A stretch of 8,429 nucleotides of DNA from Chryseobacterium gleum (GCA_945877045.1 CAMCQW010000073.1:1-8429); one strand, 5' to 3'; counted from the first letter of the stretch, positions 1 through 5,660 are shown. The notes: generated from the letters alone by a model not told the origin. Translations and numbers: made by a program.

Positions 1-133
1 AGGATATCAATCGAATAATATCTTCATTAAGTCCAATAGGAATAGTATCTGTATCTATATCACTTACAAAACCAAATTTATATTCTTGGTTTTTAAGTTC
101 ATCTGCTAATTCGTCCTCGGTATAGTTTGCCAT
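1..133 (-). CDS. sufB: Fe-S cluster assembly scaffold SufB, N-terminal fragment cut by the window edge
   Basis: Only the first 44 codons are present; the gene continues past base 1. SufB is the central subunit of the cytoplasmic SufBC2D scaffold, on which iron-sulfur clusters are built. The visible start (MANYTEDEL) and the stretches EYKFGF and PIGLNEDI match the typical SufB N-terminus of Bacteroidota, where a YTEDDL-like opening is followed by KEYEYGF and GLNEDIVRAIS. None of the catalytic core lies in the window. The ATG at 133 is 19 bases after the stop of the A-type carrier gene on the same strand, so both should share one transcript from the promoter at 521-551. The assignment rests on remembered family sequence over a short stretch, but the match and the suf context agree. 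Confidence 0.85.
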   Translation of the reverse strand, partial: MANYTEDELADELKNQEYKFGFVSDIDTDTIPIGLNEDIIRLIS

Positions 134-152
134 TATTTCAGTTCAATTGTAT

Positions 153-476
153 TTATACAGAGAAAGATTCTCCACAACCACAAGTCCGATCGGCATTTGG
201 ATTTTTAAAAACAAAACCCTTTCCGTTTAATCCTCCGGAGAAGTCTAAAATGGTTCCAATTAAGTATAAATAACTTTTCTTGTCCACGACAACCGTTACC
301 CCATTATCTTCAATGTTGGTGTCCCCTTCTAAATGTTGATTATCAAAAGTAAGCTGGTACATAAGGCCCGAACACCCTCCTCCTTGAACGCCTACACGAA
401 TAAAATACCCTGACTTACCATCGTCTTCCATTAAACGTATAGCTTGGTTTTTTGCTTGATCTGTAACTGTTATCAT
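153..476 (-). CDS. sufA: A-type iron-sulfur carrier protein (SufA/IscA/HesB family)
   Basis: This 107-residue protein has the usual family length and should be a cytoplasmic carrier that receives Fe-S clusters from the Suf scaffold and passes them to target proteins. The three family cysteines are present: Cys35 in GGGCSG, and Cys99 and Cys101 in the C-terminal CGCGESF. Other family hallmarks are FIRVGV (25-30), a Leu-Met-Tyr run after the first cysteine, and DFSGGLNGKGFVFKNPNA (78-95). The ATG at 476 opens the conserved MITVTDQA start. It is the first gene of a minus-strand unit with sufB 19 bases downstream; a scaffold-first order (A-type carrier, then sufB) is common in Flavobacteria. IscA and SufA cannot be separated by sequence alone, so the symbol follows the sufB neighbour. 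Confidence 0.92.
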   Translation of the reverse strand: MITVTDQAKNQAIRLMEDDGKSGYFIRVGVQGGGCSGLMYQLTFDNQHLEGDTNIEDNGVTVVVDKKSYLYLIGTILDFSGGLNGKGFVFKNPNADRTCGCGESFSV

Positions 477-520
477 TTCGTTCTATTTAGATTAATTATA
501 AATAACAACTAATTAAAGTA

Positions 521-551
521 CAAAAATACCTTATTTAAAGGATTGCCACAA
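521..551 (-). promoter_or_regulatory. Bacteroidota-type promoter of the suf operon
   Basis: Read on the minus strand, TTG (551-549) is followed by 20 bases and then TATTTTTG (528-521), an exact match to the Bacteroidota form TTG-N19..21-TAnnTTTG. Transcription should begin about four bases further on, giving a leader of roughly 40 bases before the ATG at 476. The leader is A/T-rich with no clear Shine-Dalgarno site, as is normal in this phylum. Confidence 0.7.
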
Positions 552-588
552 CTATTTTCTAAACAAGTTAAGTAAATAGTTGTTTAGA
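548..588. promoter_or_regulatory. Overlapping inverted repeats covering the -33 element of the suf promoter (candidate operator)
   Basis: ACAACTATTT (548-557) and its exact reverse complement AAATAGTTGT (574-583) form a perfect 10-base dyad with a 16-base spacer. A second perfect 9-base dyad, TCTAAACAA (558-566) with TTGTTTAGA (580-588), overlaps the right arm. The left arm contains the TTG of the suf -33 element, so a protein bound here would cover the promoter. The site lies between two divergent genes and could act on both. I cannot name the regulator; suf operons in other bacteria are often controlled by Rrf2-family sensors, which is only an analogy here. Confidence 0.5.
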
Positions 589-610
589 TTGAGAACTTAA
601 AAAAACAAAA

Positions 611-1273
611 ATGAATCATTTAATAATTGGGGGCAATAGCGGAATTGGAAATGCCGTTGTAGAAGCACTTGGGAAATCCAATTGCATTATATTTTCAAGA
701 AGAGGTGATGAAAGCGCAGATAATCATTATAAAATCAATGTTTTGACAGATGAATTTCCTGACCTTCCGACTTTAAAAACGATTGTGTATTGCCCAGGTA
801 CTATACAATTAAAACCCTTTCATCGGTTTAGTGAAGCGGATTTTCTGAACGATTTACAGACCAACGTAATTGGTGCCATAAAGGTCTTGCAGTTTTATCA
901 AAAAACACTTAAATCAAATAACGGCAATGTTGTATTATTTAGCACAATTGCTATAAGTCAAGGGATGGGTTTCCACTCTTCCATTGCGGTTTCAAAAGGT
1001 GCGATAGAAGGACTGATGAAAAGTCTTGCTGCTGAGTGGGCGCCTTTTGTGAGAGTAAATTGTATTGCGCCATCTTTAACAGATACCCCTTTAGCCCAAG
1101 ATCTATTAAACACTGAATTAAAAAGAGAGGGGGCGAATAATCGTCATCCATTAAAACGAATCGGTACACCAGTTGATATTGCTCAAGGCGTACAGTTTTT
1201 AATCGAAAACAGCTGGGTAACTGGACAAATAATCCACATTGACGGAGGTCTTTCGTCGATAAAAATGTTGTAA
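611..1273 (+). CDS. Short-chain dehydrogenase/reductase-fold protein lacking the catalytic tyrosine
   Basis: The 220-residue protein is a single Rossmann domain, somewhat shorter than classical SDRs (about 250). The dinucleotide loop is intact as GGNSGIG (7-13). Arg30-Arg31 at the end of the second strand would favour NADP(H). Asn85 (TNVIGA), Ser111 (FSTIA) and Lys129 correspond to the Asn, Ser and Lys of the active-site tetrad. The tyrosine of the YxxxK motif is replaced by Ile125 in SIAVSKGA. The C-terminal part has RVNCIAPS (148-155), TPLA and the usual TGQIIHIDGG ending. From memory, related SDRs with H-A-S-[IV]-A-A-A-K at this place occur in several phyla, so this is probably a real subfamily, not a decayed gene. 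The substrate is unknown. It is divergent from suf, sits 10 bases after an A-rich leader, and ends 1 base before a terminator. Confidence 0.88.
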   Translation: MNHLIIGGNSGIGNAVVEALGKSNCIIFSRRGDESADNHYKINVLTDEFPDLPTLKTIVYCPGTIQLKPFHRFSEADFLNDLQTNVIGAIKVLQFYQKTLKSNNGNVVLFSTIAISQGMGFHSSIAVSKGAIEGLMKSLAAEWAPFVRVNCIAPSLTDTPLAQDLLNTELKREGANNRHPLKRIGTPVDIAQGVQFLIENSWVTGQIIHIDGGLSSIKML

Positions 1274-1274
1274 A

Positions 1275-1301
1275 AAAAAAGAGGGATAAACCCTCTTTTT
1301 T
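1275..1301. terminator. Bidirectional intrinsic terminator
   Basis: An 11-base stem, AAAAAAGAGGG (1275-1285) with CCCTCTTTTTT (1291-1301), closes on a five-base ATAAA loop. The A and T runs on the two sides give a U-tract in either direction. It lies between the SDR stop (1273) and the stop of the convergent small secreted protein (1320), so it should end both transcripts. Confidence 0.88.
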
Positions 1302-1319
1302 CATTGTTACGCTTGGAGA

Positions 1320-1655
1320 TTATCTATTTATTTCAATTGTTTTTGTGTATAAAATGGTCTCATTTGATTTAAAAACTATGGTATATGTTCCATTGATTAA
1401 ATCGTTCAAGTGTAATTCTGACGCACCCATAACAGGAATGGTTGGCATAAACTGACCATTGGAAGAAATAATTTCAATGGTTTCAATTCGACTGTCCTTC
1501 CAATTTATTCGAGCATTTCCTGTGGCTGAATTCGCAACAACCTCTATAACATCATCATTAAACGATTCCTTATTACCATTAAAGGAAAAGACACTTGAAG
1601 CAAGTAACATAGAAAGAGCTAAAACCAGCGAGTTTAAATTTAAGATTGTTTTCAT
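1320..1655 (-). CDS. Small secreted protein with a sorting-domain-like beta-sandwich (hypothetical)
   Basis: This 111-residue protein starts with a clear signal peptide: Lys2, a hydrophobic core from about 10 to 19, and a probable signal peptidase I site after Val-Phe-Ser at 22-24. No cysteine follows, so it is not a lipoprotein. The mature part of about 87 residues looks like one small beta-sandwich. Its end, LNDLINGTYTIVF (83-95) followed by TKTIEINR, resembles the Leu-x-Asn-Gly-x-Tyr pattern of type IX secretion sorting domains and of DUF3244-type proteins. There is no passenger domain in front, so it may be an exported protein of that fold and not a type IX substrate. The ATG at 1655 follows an AC-rich leader. 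The gene stands alone, with a terminator downstream. Function unknown. Confidence 0.75.
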   Translation of the reverse strand: MKTILNLNSLVLALSMLLASSVFSFNGNKESFNDDVIEVVANSATGNARINWKDSRIETIEIISSNGQFMPTIPVMGASELHLNDLINGTYTIVFKSNETILYTKTIEINR

Positions 1656-1658
1656 GGC

Positions 1659-1692
1659 GTTTGTTTTTGTTTGTTTGTATTTGTTTATTTGT
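1659..1692 (-). repeat. CAAA-rich low-complexity leader upstream of the small secreted protein
   Basis: On the minus strand the 35 bases before the start codon consist almost only of A and C, made of CAAA/CAAAC units interrupted by AT. On the plus strand this reads as repeated GTTT. Such a leader would be unstructured and suits ribosome loading without a Shine-Dalgarno site. A weak -7-like element, CAATTTTG (1700-1693), sits just upstream with no good TTG partner. Confidence 0.5.
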
Positions 1693-1914
1693 CAAAATTG
1701 AAATAAATTATATTATTTCATATCGTATATAACACATTACGTGATTAAAATACAATTAGTTACATAATAATTTCTAAGTATTAATACGTATGCCCAAATG
1801 ATCCCGTAATCATAGAATAATAATTAAAGAACAATCAATATTCAATATTAGAAGTATTTCAAACATCTAAGCATAGAATATCGAACAATTTTCAATAGTT
1901 TTATTTCGAAATAA
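1693..1914. other. AT-rich spacer without a recognisable gene
   Basis: I find no open reading frame, tRNA or strong hairpin here. The stretch 1830-1896 contains loosely repeated elements of the AATATTCAATATT and GAATATCGAACAATTTTCAATA type, reminiscent of the degenerate short repeats common between genes in Bacteroidota, but too diverged to define a unit. TAGTTTTA (1896-1903) is one base away from a TAnnTTTG box and could serve the RNA gene that follows; no TTG is at the right distance. Confidence 0.4.
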
Positions 1915-2100
1915 TAAGGAAAGAAGGCAGGACGCTTATTATGTTGGAAATTGATTCCTGCTTGGAGAGGCAGTTTATTTCATAATTATAATAAAGCAAT
2001 TAATTTTATCAAACAACGTAATAAGTACCTGTCCTTTTTATAAAAAGAACCACTCAGACTTTAATCGGTCTAACAATTGAAAAGGGCTTCGGCCCTTTTC
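1915..2100 (+). ncRNA. Candidate structured non-coding RNA, possibly flavobacterial 6S RNA
   Basis: The plus strand folds into one long arm. Positions 1921-1927 pair with 2033-2039 and CAGG (1928-1931) with CCTG (2028-2031). After a small internal loop, CTTATTATGTTG (1935-1946) pairs over 12 bases with CAACGTAATAAG (2014-2025), with a single G-U. Then 1947-1956 pairs with 1998-2007 beside a six-base bulge (2008-2013). Two hairpins fill the tip: CTGCTT/AGGCAG with a GGAG loop (1958-1973) and TTTATT/AATAAA (1974-1995). A short hairpin (2056-2071) and a UUCG terminator (2079-2100) follow. No plus-strand protein gene precedes that terminator. A long broken rod of about 180 bases recalls 6S RNA, and Rfam has a 6S-Flavo family, but I cannot match it by sequence. 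A decayed inverted-repeat element is the alternative. The 5' end is a guess. Confidence 0.5.
2079..2100 (+). terminator. Intrinsic terminator with a C(UUCG)G tetraloop
   Basis: GAAAAGGGC (2079-2087), a TTCG loop (2088-2091) and GCCCTTTTC (2092-2100) form a perfect 9-base stem. On the plus strand it carries the very stable C(UUCG)G loop and continues into TTATTTAATTT, so it works best for plus-strand transcription, that is, for the RNA candidate. On the minus strand it begins directly after the stop of the cyclase gene and probably ends that transcript too, although only a weak U-tract follows there. Confidence 0.82.
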
Positions 2101-2838
2101 TTATTTAATTTGATTTATTTTATATAGTAAGGGCCTGCTTGGGCTAGCATCGTTTTCAAAAGGAGCGACTTGTAACTCTAGAATGTATTCTCCGTCATGT
2201 ATGTAATCATCTACAAAAATAAATTCTGTGATCGTTCTTTCTATGCGATTACGAAGAGGCACTTCCCAAAAAGCGTGATGGAACGCTAACTCTCCCCCAT
2301 CTTTTTCTTTGTCAACGGAAGGCAAATCAATTAGTAAGTGTTTAATATGAAAATCATTCAACACCTTGATTCCCTCTAATCCTAAAAATGGCGGATTTGT
2401 ATCTGCATAATTCAAGGACTTTTTTGAGTCACTATTCGGCAAAGTTCGTATTATGAGCGCTTCAACATTAGTTCCTTCAGGAAAGGTGGGAATTGTAATT
2501 ACCCTATCGCCATTTGATTTTTCAACTGGAGACAAGGAAATAAGTAAAGCGCGAAAAAAATAGTTTTTAAGAACCTTATTTACAGACAAAATTTCCTTGG
2601 TAATATGCCCAGATGATTCCGTGTGCGTTCCATGACCGTGCGGATTAAACCAAATTGATCTAAAATTCACATCTCCCCCTTCTTCAACACTTCCTAGAAA
2701 CCCATTTTCACGGACAACCTCCATTTTTGGCGGAGAGACATACCAAGCGCTTAAGGATTGGTTATCAGCAAGCTCAATAGACAAATCCATTGGAGAATCT
2801 GTTTCAATAAATTCATTTTCATTTAGATATAAGCGCAT
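2101..2838 (-). CDS. Cyclase-family protein (kynurenine formamidase-like metal-dependent hydrolase)
   Basis: About 245 residues, the usual length for the cyclase fold (Pfam PF04199), which includes kynurenine formamidase and other metal-dependent amide or lactone hydrolases. Counting from the first ATG at 2844, the metal-site segment is HGHGTHTESSGH near residue 70, corresponding to HxGTHxDxxxH with Glu in place of Asp and the first His displaced by one. Later family-like segments are NPPFLGLEG, a buried strand HLLIDLPSVD, and HHAFWEVP near the C-terminus. I choose the ATG at 2838 (MRLYLNENEF) because the promoter box at 2852-2845 would start transcription at about that base; ATG at 2844 and TTG at 2847 are alternatives. 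No tryptophan-catabolism genes are nearby, so the substrate is open. The stop abuts a terminator. Confidence 0.85.
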   Translation of the reverse strand: MRLYLNENEFIETDSPMDLSIELADNQSLSAWYVSPPKMEVVRENGFLGSVEEGGDVNFRSIWFNPHGHGTHTESSGHITKEILSVNKVLKNYFFRALLISLSPVEKSNGDRVITIPTFPEGTNVEALIIRTLPNSDSKKSLNYADTNPPFLGLEGIKVLNDFHIKHLLIDLPSVDKEKDGGELAFHHAFWEVPLRNRIERTITEFIFVDDYIHDGEYILELQVAPFENDASPSRPLLYKINQIK

Positions 2839-2844
2839 AGTCAT

Positions 2845-2876
2845 CAAATTTATTAATTATGATCCACTTAATTCAA
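2845..2876 (-). promoter_or_regulatory. Promoter of the cyclase gene, implying a leaderless message
   Basis: On the minus strand TTG (2876-2874), 21 bases, then TAAATTTG (2852-2845) match the Bacteroidota promoter form exactly. The -7 box ends directly against the ATG at 2844. The predicted transcript start is around 2841-2838, which excludes that ATG and makes the ATG at 2838 the likely leaderless start. Confidence 0.65.
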
Positions 2877-2930
2877 TATACATTGTTGAAATTGTTCCCT
2901 ATGATTAAATAACCGCATAGATATTGCACG

Positions 2931-2938
2931 TATCTTTG
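2931..2938 (+). promoter_or_regulatory. -7 promoter box of glyS, very close to the start codon
   Basis: TATCTTTG is an exact TAnnTTTG match ending four bases before the glyS ATG (2943). The transcript would begin at or within a few bases of that ATG, so the message is probably leaderless. No TTG lies 19-21 bases upstream; the nearest resemblance is TTA at 2905-2907, so the -33 half is weak. Confidence 0.55.
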
Positions 2939-2942
2939 AGCC

Positions 2943-4484
2943 ATGGAACAACAACAAGATTTATTAAAAGACATTATTTCCCATTCAAAAGAATACGGAT
3001 TTATTTTTCCATCATCCGAGATTTATGATGGACTTGCCGCTACCTACGATTATGGCCAAGTTGGCGTTGAGTTGAAAAATAACATTAAAACATATTGGTG
3101 GAAAGCGATGGTTCAAATGCACACCAATATAGTTGGTATTGACTCCTCGATCTTTATGCACCCAAGCATTTGGAAAGCCTCAGGCCACGTAGATGCCTTT
3201 AACGACCCATTAATTGACAATAAAGATTCAAAAAAAAGATACCGAGCAGATGTGTTAATTGAAGAACACATAGAAAAAATAAAAGTAAAAATTGATAAGG
3301 AAGTAGACAAAGGGAAACAAAAATTTGGAGAAGCTTTTAATGAGGTAGAATTCCGTCGAACAAATCCGAATGTACTTCGAAATGCTACGAAAATCATTGA
3401 AATTGAGTCACGGTTCAAAGAAACATTGTCAAATGATGATTTGGAAGGCGTAAGGCAGTTAATTATTGATTTGGAAATCGCATGTCCCATTTCAGGCACT
3501 AAAAACTGGACCGATGTACGGCAATTTAATTTAATGTTCTCAACAGAAATGGGGTCTGTCGCTGGCGAAGCATCCACCATCTATTTGCGCCCAGAAACGG
3601 CACAAGGAATTTTTGTTAATTTTCTTAATGTTCAGAAATCGGGAAGAATGAAAATACCCTTTGGTATTGCTCAAATAGGAAAAGCCTTTAGGAATGAAAT
3701 CGTTGCCAGGCAATTTATTTTTCGCATGCGCGAATTTGAACAAATGGAAATGCAATTCTTTGTTGAACCAGGCCAAGAAATTAAGTGGTATGATAACTGG
3801 AAAAAAGCAAGAGAGAATTGGCACAAAGCGCTTAATTTGGGCGATGCTAACTATCGTTTTCACGACCATGTAAAACTGGCTCATTATGCCAATGCAGCTT
3901 GTGATATAGAGTTTAATTTTCCTATGGGCTTCAAAGAATTAGAAGGCATTCATTCGAGGACCGATTTTGATTTAAAACAACACGAAACCTTTTCAGGTAA
4001 GAAACTTCAGTATTTTGATACAACTACAAACAAAAGTTATGTACCATTTGTGGTAGAAACCTCCCTTGGTCTTGACCGGATGTTTTTATCTATCCTGAGT
4101 GCTTCATATAAGAACGAAACCCTTGAAGATGGAAGCTCACGCATTGTCTTAACCATCCCGCCGGCTCTAGCACCCTACAAAGTAGCGATTCTTCCACTGT
4201 TAAAAAAAGATGGCTTGCCGGAAAAATCGCGGGAAATCATGAAAGAATTACAATTCGATTTTTCCATCCAATACGATGAAAAAGATTCCATAGGGAAACG
4301 ATATAGAAGACAAGACGCCATTGGCACCCCTTATGCTATCACCATTGATCATCAAAGTTTGGAAGATAACACCGTAACCATAAGAGATCGGGATACAATG
4401 GAACAAGAACGGGTTGATTTATCTACGATACGGAACTTTCTATTAGAAAAAACTGGGTGGAATTCTTTGCTATTAAATCAATAG
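2943..4484 (+). CDS. glyS: Glycyl-tRNA synthetase, dimeric class II type
   Basis: A cytoplasmic class II enzyme that charges tRNA-Gly with glycine using ATP. The 513 residues and single-chain layout fit the alpha2 form, not the alpha2beta2 GlyQ/GlyS form. The N-terminal catalytic start is GFIFPSSEIYDG (19-30), then the family segment SGHVDAFNDPL (80-90). A charged helical insertion covers about 100-180. LRPETAQGIF (215-224) is a GlyRS signature, motif 2 is FRNEI (249-253) with FRMREFEQMEMQFF after it, and motif 3 is ETSLGLDR (372-379). The C-terminal anticodon-binding domain begins near PPALAPYKVAILPL (406-419) and contains GKRYRRQDAIGTPY (451-464). It is complete. The next gene starts 7 bases after its stop, so the two are probably co-transcribed. 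Confidence 0.97.
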   Translation: MEQQQDLLKDIISHSKEYGFIFPSSEIYDGLAATYDYGQVGVELKNNIKTYWWKAMVQMHTNIVGIDSSIFMHPSIWKASGHVDAFNDPLIDNKDSKKRYRADVLIEEHIEKIKVKIDKEVDKGKQKFGEAFNEVEFRRTNPNVLRNATKIIEIESRFKETLSNDDLEGVRQLIIDLEIACPISGTKNWTDVRQFNLMFSTEMGSVAGEASTIYLRPETAQGIFVNFLNVQKSGRMKIPFGIAQIGKAFRNEIVARQFIFRMREFEQMEMQFFVEPGQEIKWYDNWKKARENWHKALNLGDANYRFHDHVKLAHYANAACDIEFNFPMGFKELEGIHSRTDFDLKQHETFSGKKLQYFDTTTNKSYVPFVVETSLGLDRMFLSILSASYKNETLEDGSSRIVLTIPPALAPYKVAILPLLKKDGLPEKSREIMKELQFDFSIQYDEKDSIGKRYRRQDAIGTPYAITIDHQSLEDNTVTIRDRDTMEQERVDLSTIRNFLLEKTGWNSLLLNQ

Positions 4485-4491
4485 TTCGCTT

Positions 4492-5361
4492 TTGAGAATC
4501 CTGCTAGTTGTTTTTATAATCTGTTCGCTAGATGGTCGCGGACAATTTATAACTAACAATAATGGCGGTGCTTTTTCAGACCAAGCCTTTTTCAATCCGA
4601 CTTTCATCCAAGCATTAAATATCCAGCGCTTATCAGCAACCATTTCAATTAAGAAAAAAAATGATGCTATTCGGCTTACAAAAGATGAATTAATTTACCA
4701 TTTCGATACGACGGGAAATATGATTCAAATTGAACAAATAAAAAATAGTAACGATAAATTCGAAACGACCATTCAATATTTCAACTATGATTCCTCCGCA
4801 CGATTAATCGAAACGAAAAAAGTATGGGGAGTTAATTGGCTCATTACTCAATTTAATTATGATTCATTGGGTCGCATACATGAGAAAATTGAATCATTAA
4901 TACACCGTGAAACACAAGAACTTCCTTCCATCATTAACTATGAAAGAATTGAATACATCCTATTAAAAGATGGCTGTCTCAAAAAATATTATGATGAACA
5001 CAAACAGTTATTCAAAGAGCAGACAATTATTTCGAGTGATCTTGATTTAATGGTAGAGACGGAAAAATGGAAAATGAGCAGTCATCCTACTAGAAAAGAA
5101 TATTTAATGGAATTTGGGCGATTAGCCTCTCTTACTTACTATCCTGAAAATTTTGATCTGCCAATTGAACAAAATTGTTTTACATACAACACAGATGGAG
5201 AATTAGAATCTAAAGAAATTCTAAAAGATGGTGCATTTATAAGCGAATGGCAACTTCTATATGATCCAACAAATAAAATTATCTCCGCCCTTATCAAACA
5301 AGATAAAGCAACGGGAACAATGGAAATTTTTCGTTTTAAGGAACAAAAATATGCCCCTTAA
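4492..5361 (+). CDS. Secreted protein with YD-like beta-hairpin repeats (hypothetical)
   Basis: A 289-residue exported protein of unknown function. It opens with a signal peptide: Arg2, hydrophobic core ILLVVFIICSL (3-13), probable cleavage near Gly17-Gln18, a junction frequent in Bacteroidota. The mature part carries imperfect repeats of the RHS/YD kind: YHFDTTGNMIQI (69-80), FNYDSSARLIE (97-107), FNYDSLGRIHE (121-131), TYNTDGELESK (231-241) and LLYDPTNKIIS (255-265). These suggest a sheet of beta-hairpins, but it is much shorter than RHS toxins and has no toxin domain. The start is TTG at 4492: an in-frame TAA lies at 4474-4476, no ATG or GTG is available before the signal peptide, and the gap to glyS is only 7 bases. 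It is likely translated from the glyS transcript. Confidence 0.78.
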   Translation: MRILLVVFIICSLDGRGQFITNNNGGAFSDQAFFNPTFIQALNIQRLSATISIKKKNDAIRLTKDELIYHFDTTGNMIQIEQIKNSNDKFETTIQYFNYDSSARLIETKKVWGVNWLITQFNYDSLGRIHEKIESLIHRETQELPSIINYERIEYILLKDGCLKKYYDEHKQLFKEQTIISSDLDLMVETEKWKMSSHPTRKEYLMEFGRLASLTYYPENFDLPIEQNCFTYNTDGELESKEILKDGAFISEWQLLYDPTNKIISALIKQDKATGTMEIFRFKEQKYAP

Positions 5362-5365
5362 TAAA

Positions 5366-5476
5366 TCACCCTTTTCTTTTAAATAAATTGATGGCAAAAA
5401 TAATCGCCACTACAGAAATTAATGCCGCAGAAAAATAGAAAAAGATGGACATTTCTGTATTCGCTAAAATATACAT
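5366..5476 (-). CDS. 36-residue single-span membrane micro-protein (hypothetical)
   Basis: The minus strand encodes ATG (5476) to TGA (5366), a 36-residue peptide beginning MYILANTEMSIFF. Residues 10-32 form one continuous hydrophobic span rich in Ile, Phe, Ala and Val. It is followed by Lys33-Arg34-Lys35-Gly36, which by the positive-inside rule puts the C-terminus in the cytoplasm. An internal Met9 could be the true start and still leave the whole span. It resembles the small accessory subunits of respiratory or transport complexes only in general build; I cannot name a family. It is convergent with the secreted protein, with 4 bases between the stops. A TAATTTTG box at 5543-5536 could drive it with a leader of about 55 bases. 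Confidence 0.55.
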   Translation of the reverse strand: MYILANTEMSIFFYFSAALISVVAIIFAINLFKRKG

Positions 5477-5535
5477 ATCTTTTAGTTTATTCTTCTAAGG
5501 TATTGTATGTTAATTAATTATATTGAGAATATGAA

Positions 5536-5563
5536 CAAAATTAACTTTTGAGTTATTTGACAT
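5536..5563 (-). promoter_or_regulatory. Possible promoter of the membrane micro-protein
   Basis: On the minus strand TAATTTTG (5543-5536) is an exact TAnnTTTG match. At the -33 position there is ATG (5563-5561) instead of TTG, 17 bases upstream, so one half is imperfect. Only the micro-protein at 5366-5476 lies downstream on this strand before the convergent gene. Confidence 0.4.
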
Positions 5564-5639
5564 ACTAAATGAATGAATATTGAAGAAGTTGAAGATCAAA
5601 TAATCATGTCATAGAATCAGCCAAACGACGAGAATTGCT

Positions 5640-5647
5640 TATTTTTG
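5640..5647 (+). promoter_or_regulatory. -7 promoter box of the aspS operon
   Basis: TATTTTTG is an exact TAnnTTTG match 13 bases before the aspS ATG. It predicts a transcript start near 5651-5654 and a short A-rich leader (AAAAAAAAGAA). No TTG is found 17-23 bases upstream, so the -33 part is missing or degenerate. The 5564-5639 stretch upstream holds nothing else I can support. Confidence 0.5.
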
Positions 5648-5660
5648 TTAAAAAAAAGAA

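Noticed and set aside
951..1304. 117-codon frame antisense to the SDR gene
   Set aside because: It lies opposite a clearly conserved enzyme, crosses the terminator at 1275-1301, and has no family features.
1736..1811. ATTACG (1736-1741) and CGTAAT (1805-1810) as a distant inverted repeat
   Set aside because: The match is only six bases over some 60 bases of AT-rich spacer, as expected by chance.
1915..2045. tmRNA, RNase P RNA or SRP RNA as identity of the structured element
   Set aside because: There is no tRNA-like end or tag frame, the element is far too small for RNase P RNA, and the GGAA-loop and asymmetric-bulge signature of SRP RNA is absent.
3113..3884. Long antisense frames within glyS (3113-3580 and 3540-3884)
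   Set aside because: They shadow a well-conserved synthetase on the other strand and show no domain or signal of their own.
4492..5361. YD-like repeats as an RHS toxin or polymorphic toxin
   Set aside because: The protein is too short, has no RHS core signature, no C-terminal toxin domain and no immunity gene beside it.
5572..5660. Short plus-strand frame starting MNIEEVEDQIIMS that could continue, after a one- or two-base shift, as a Lys/Arg-rich stretch up to the aspS start
   Set aside because: It is only 13 codons before a stop, the continuation needs a frameshift, and I recognise no family; most likely chance in spacer DNA.
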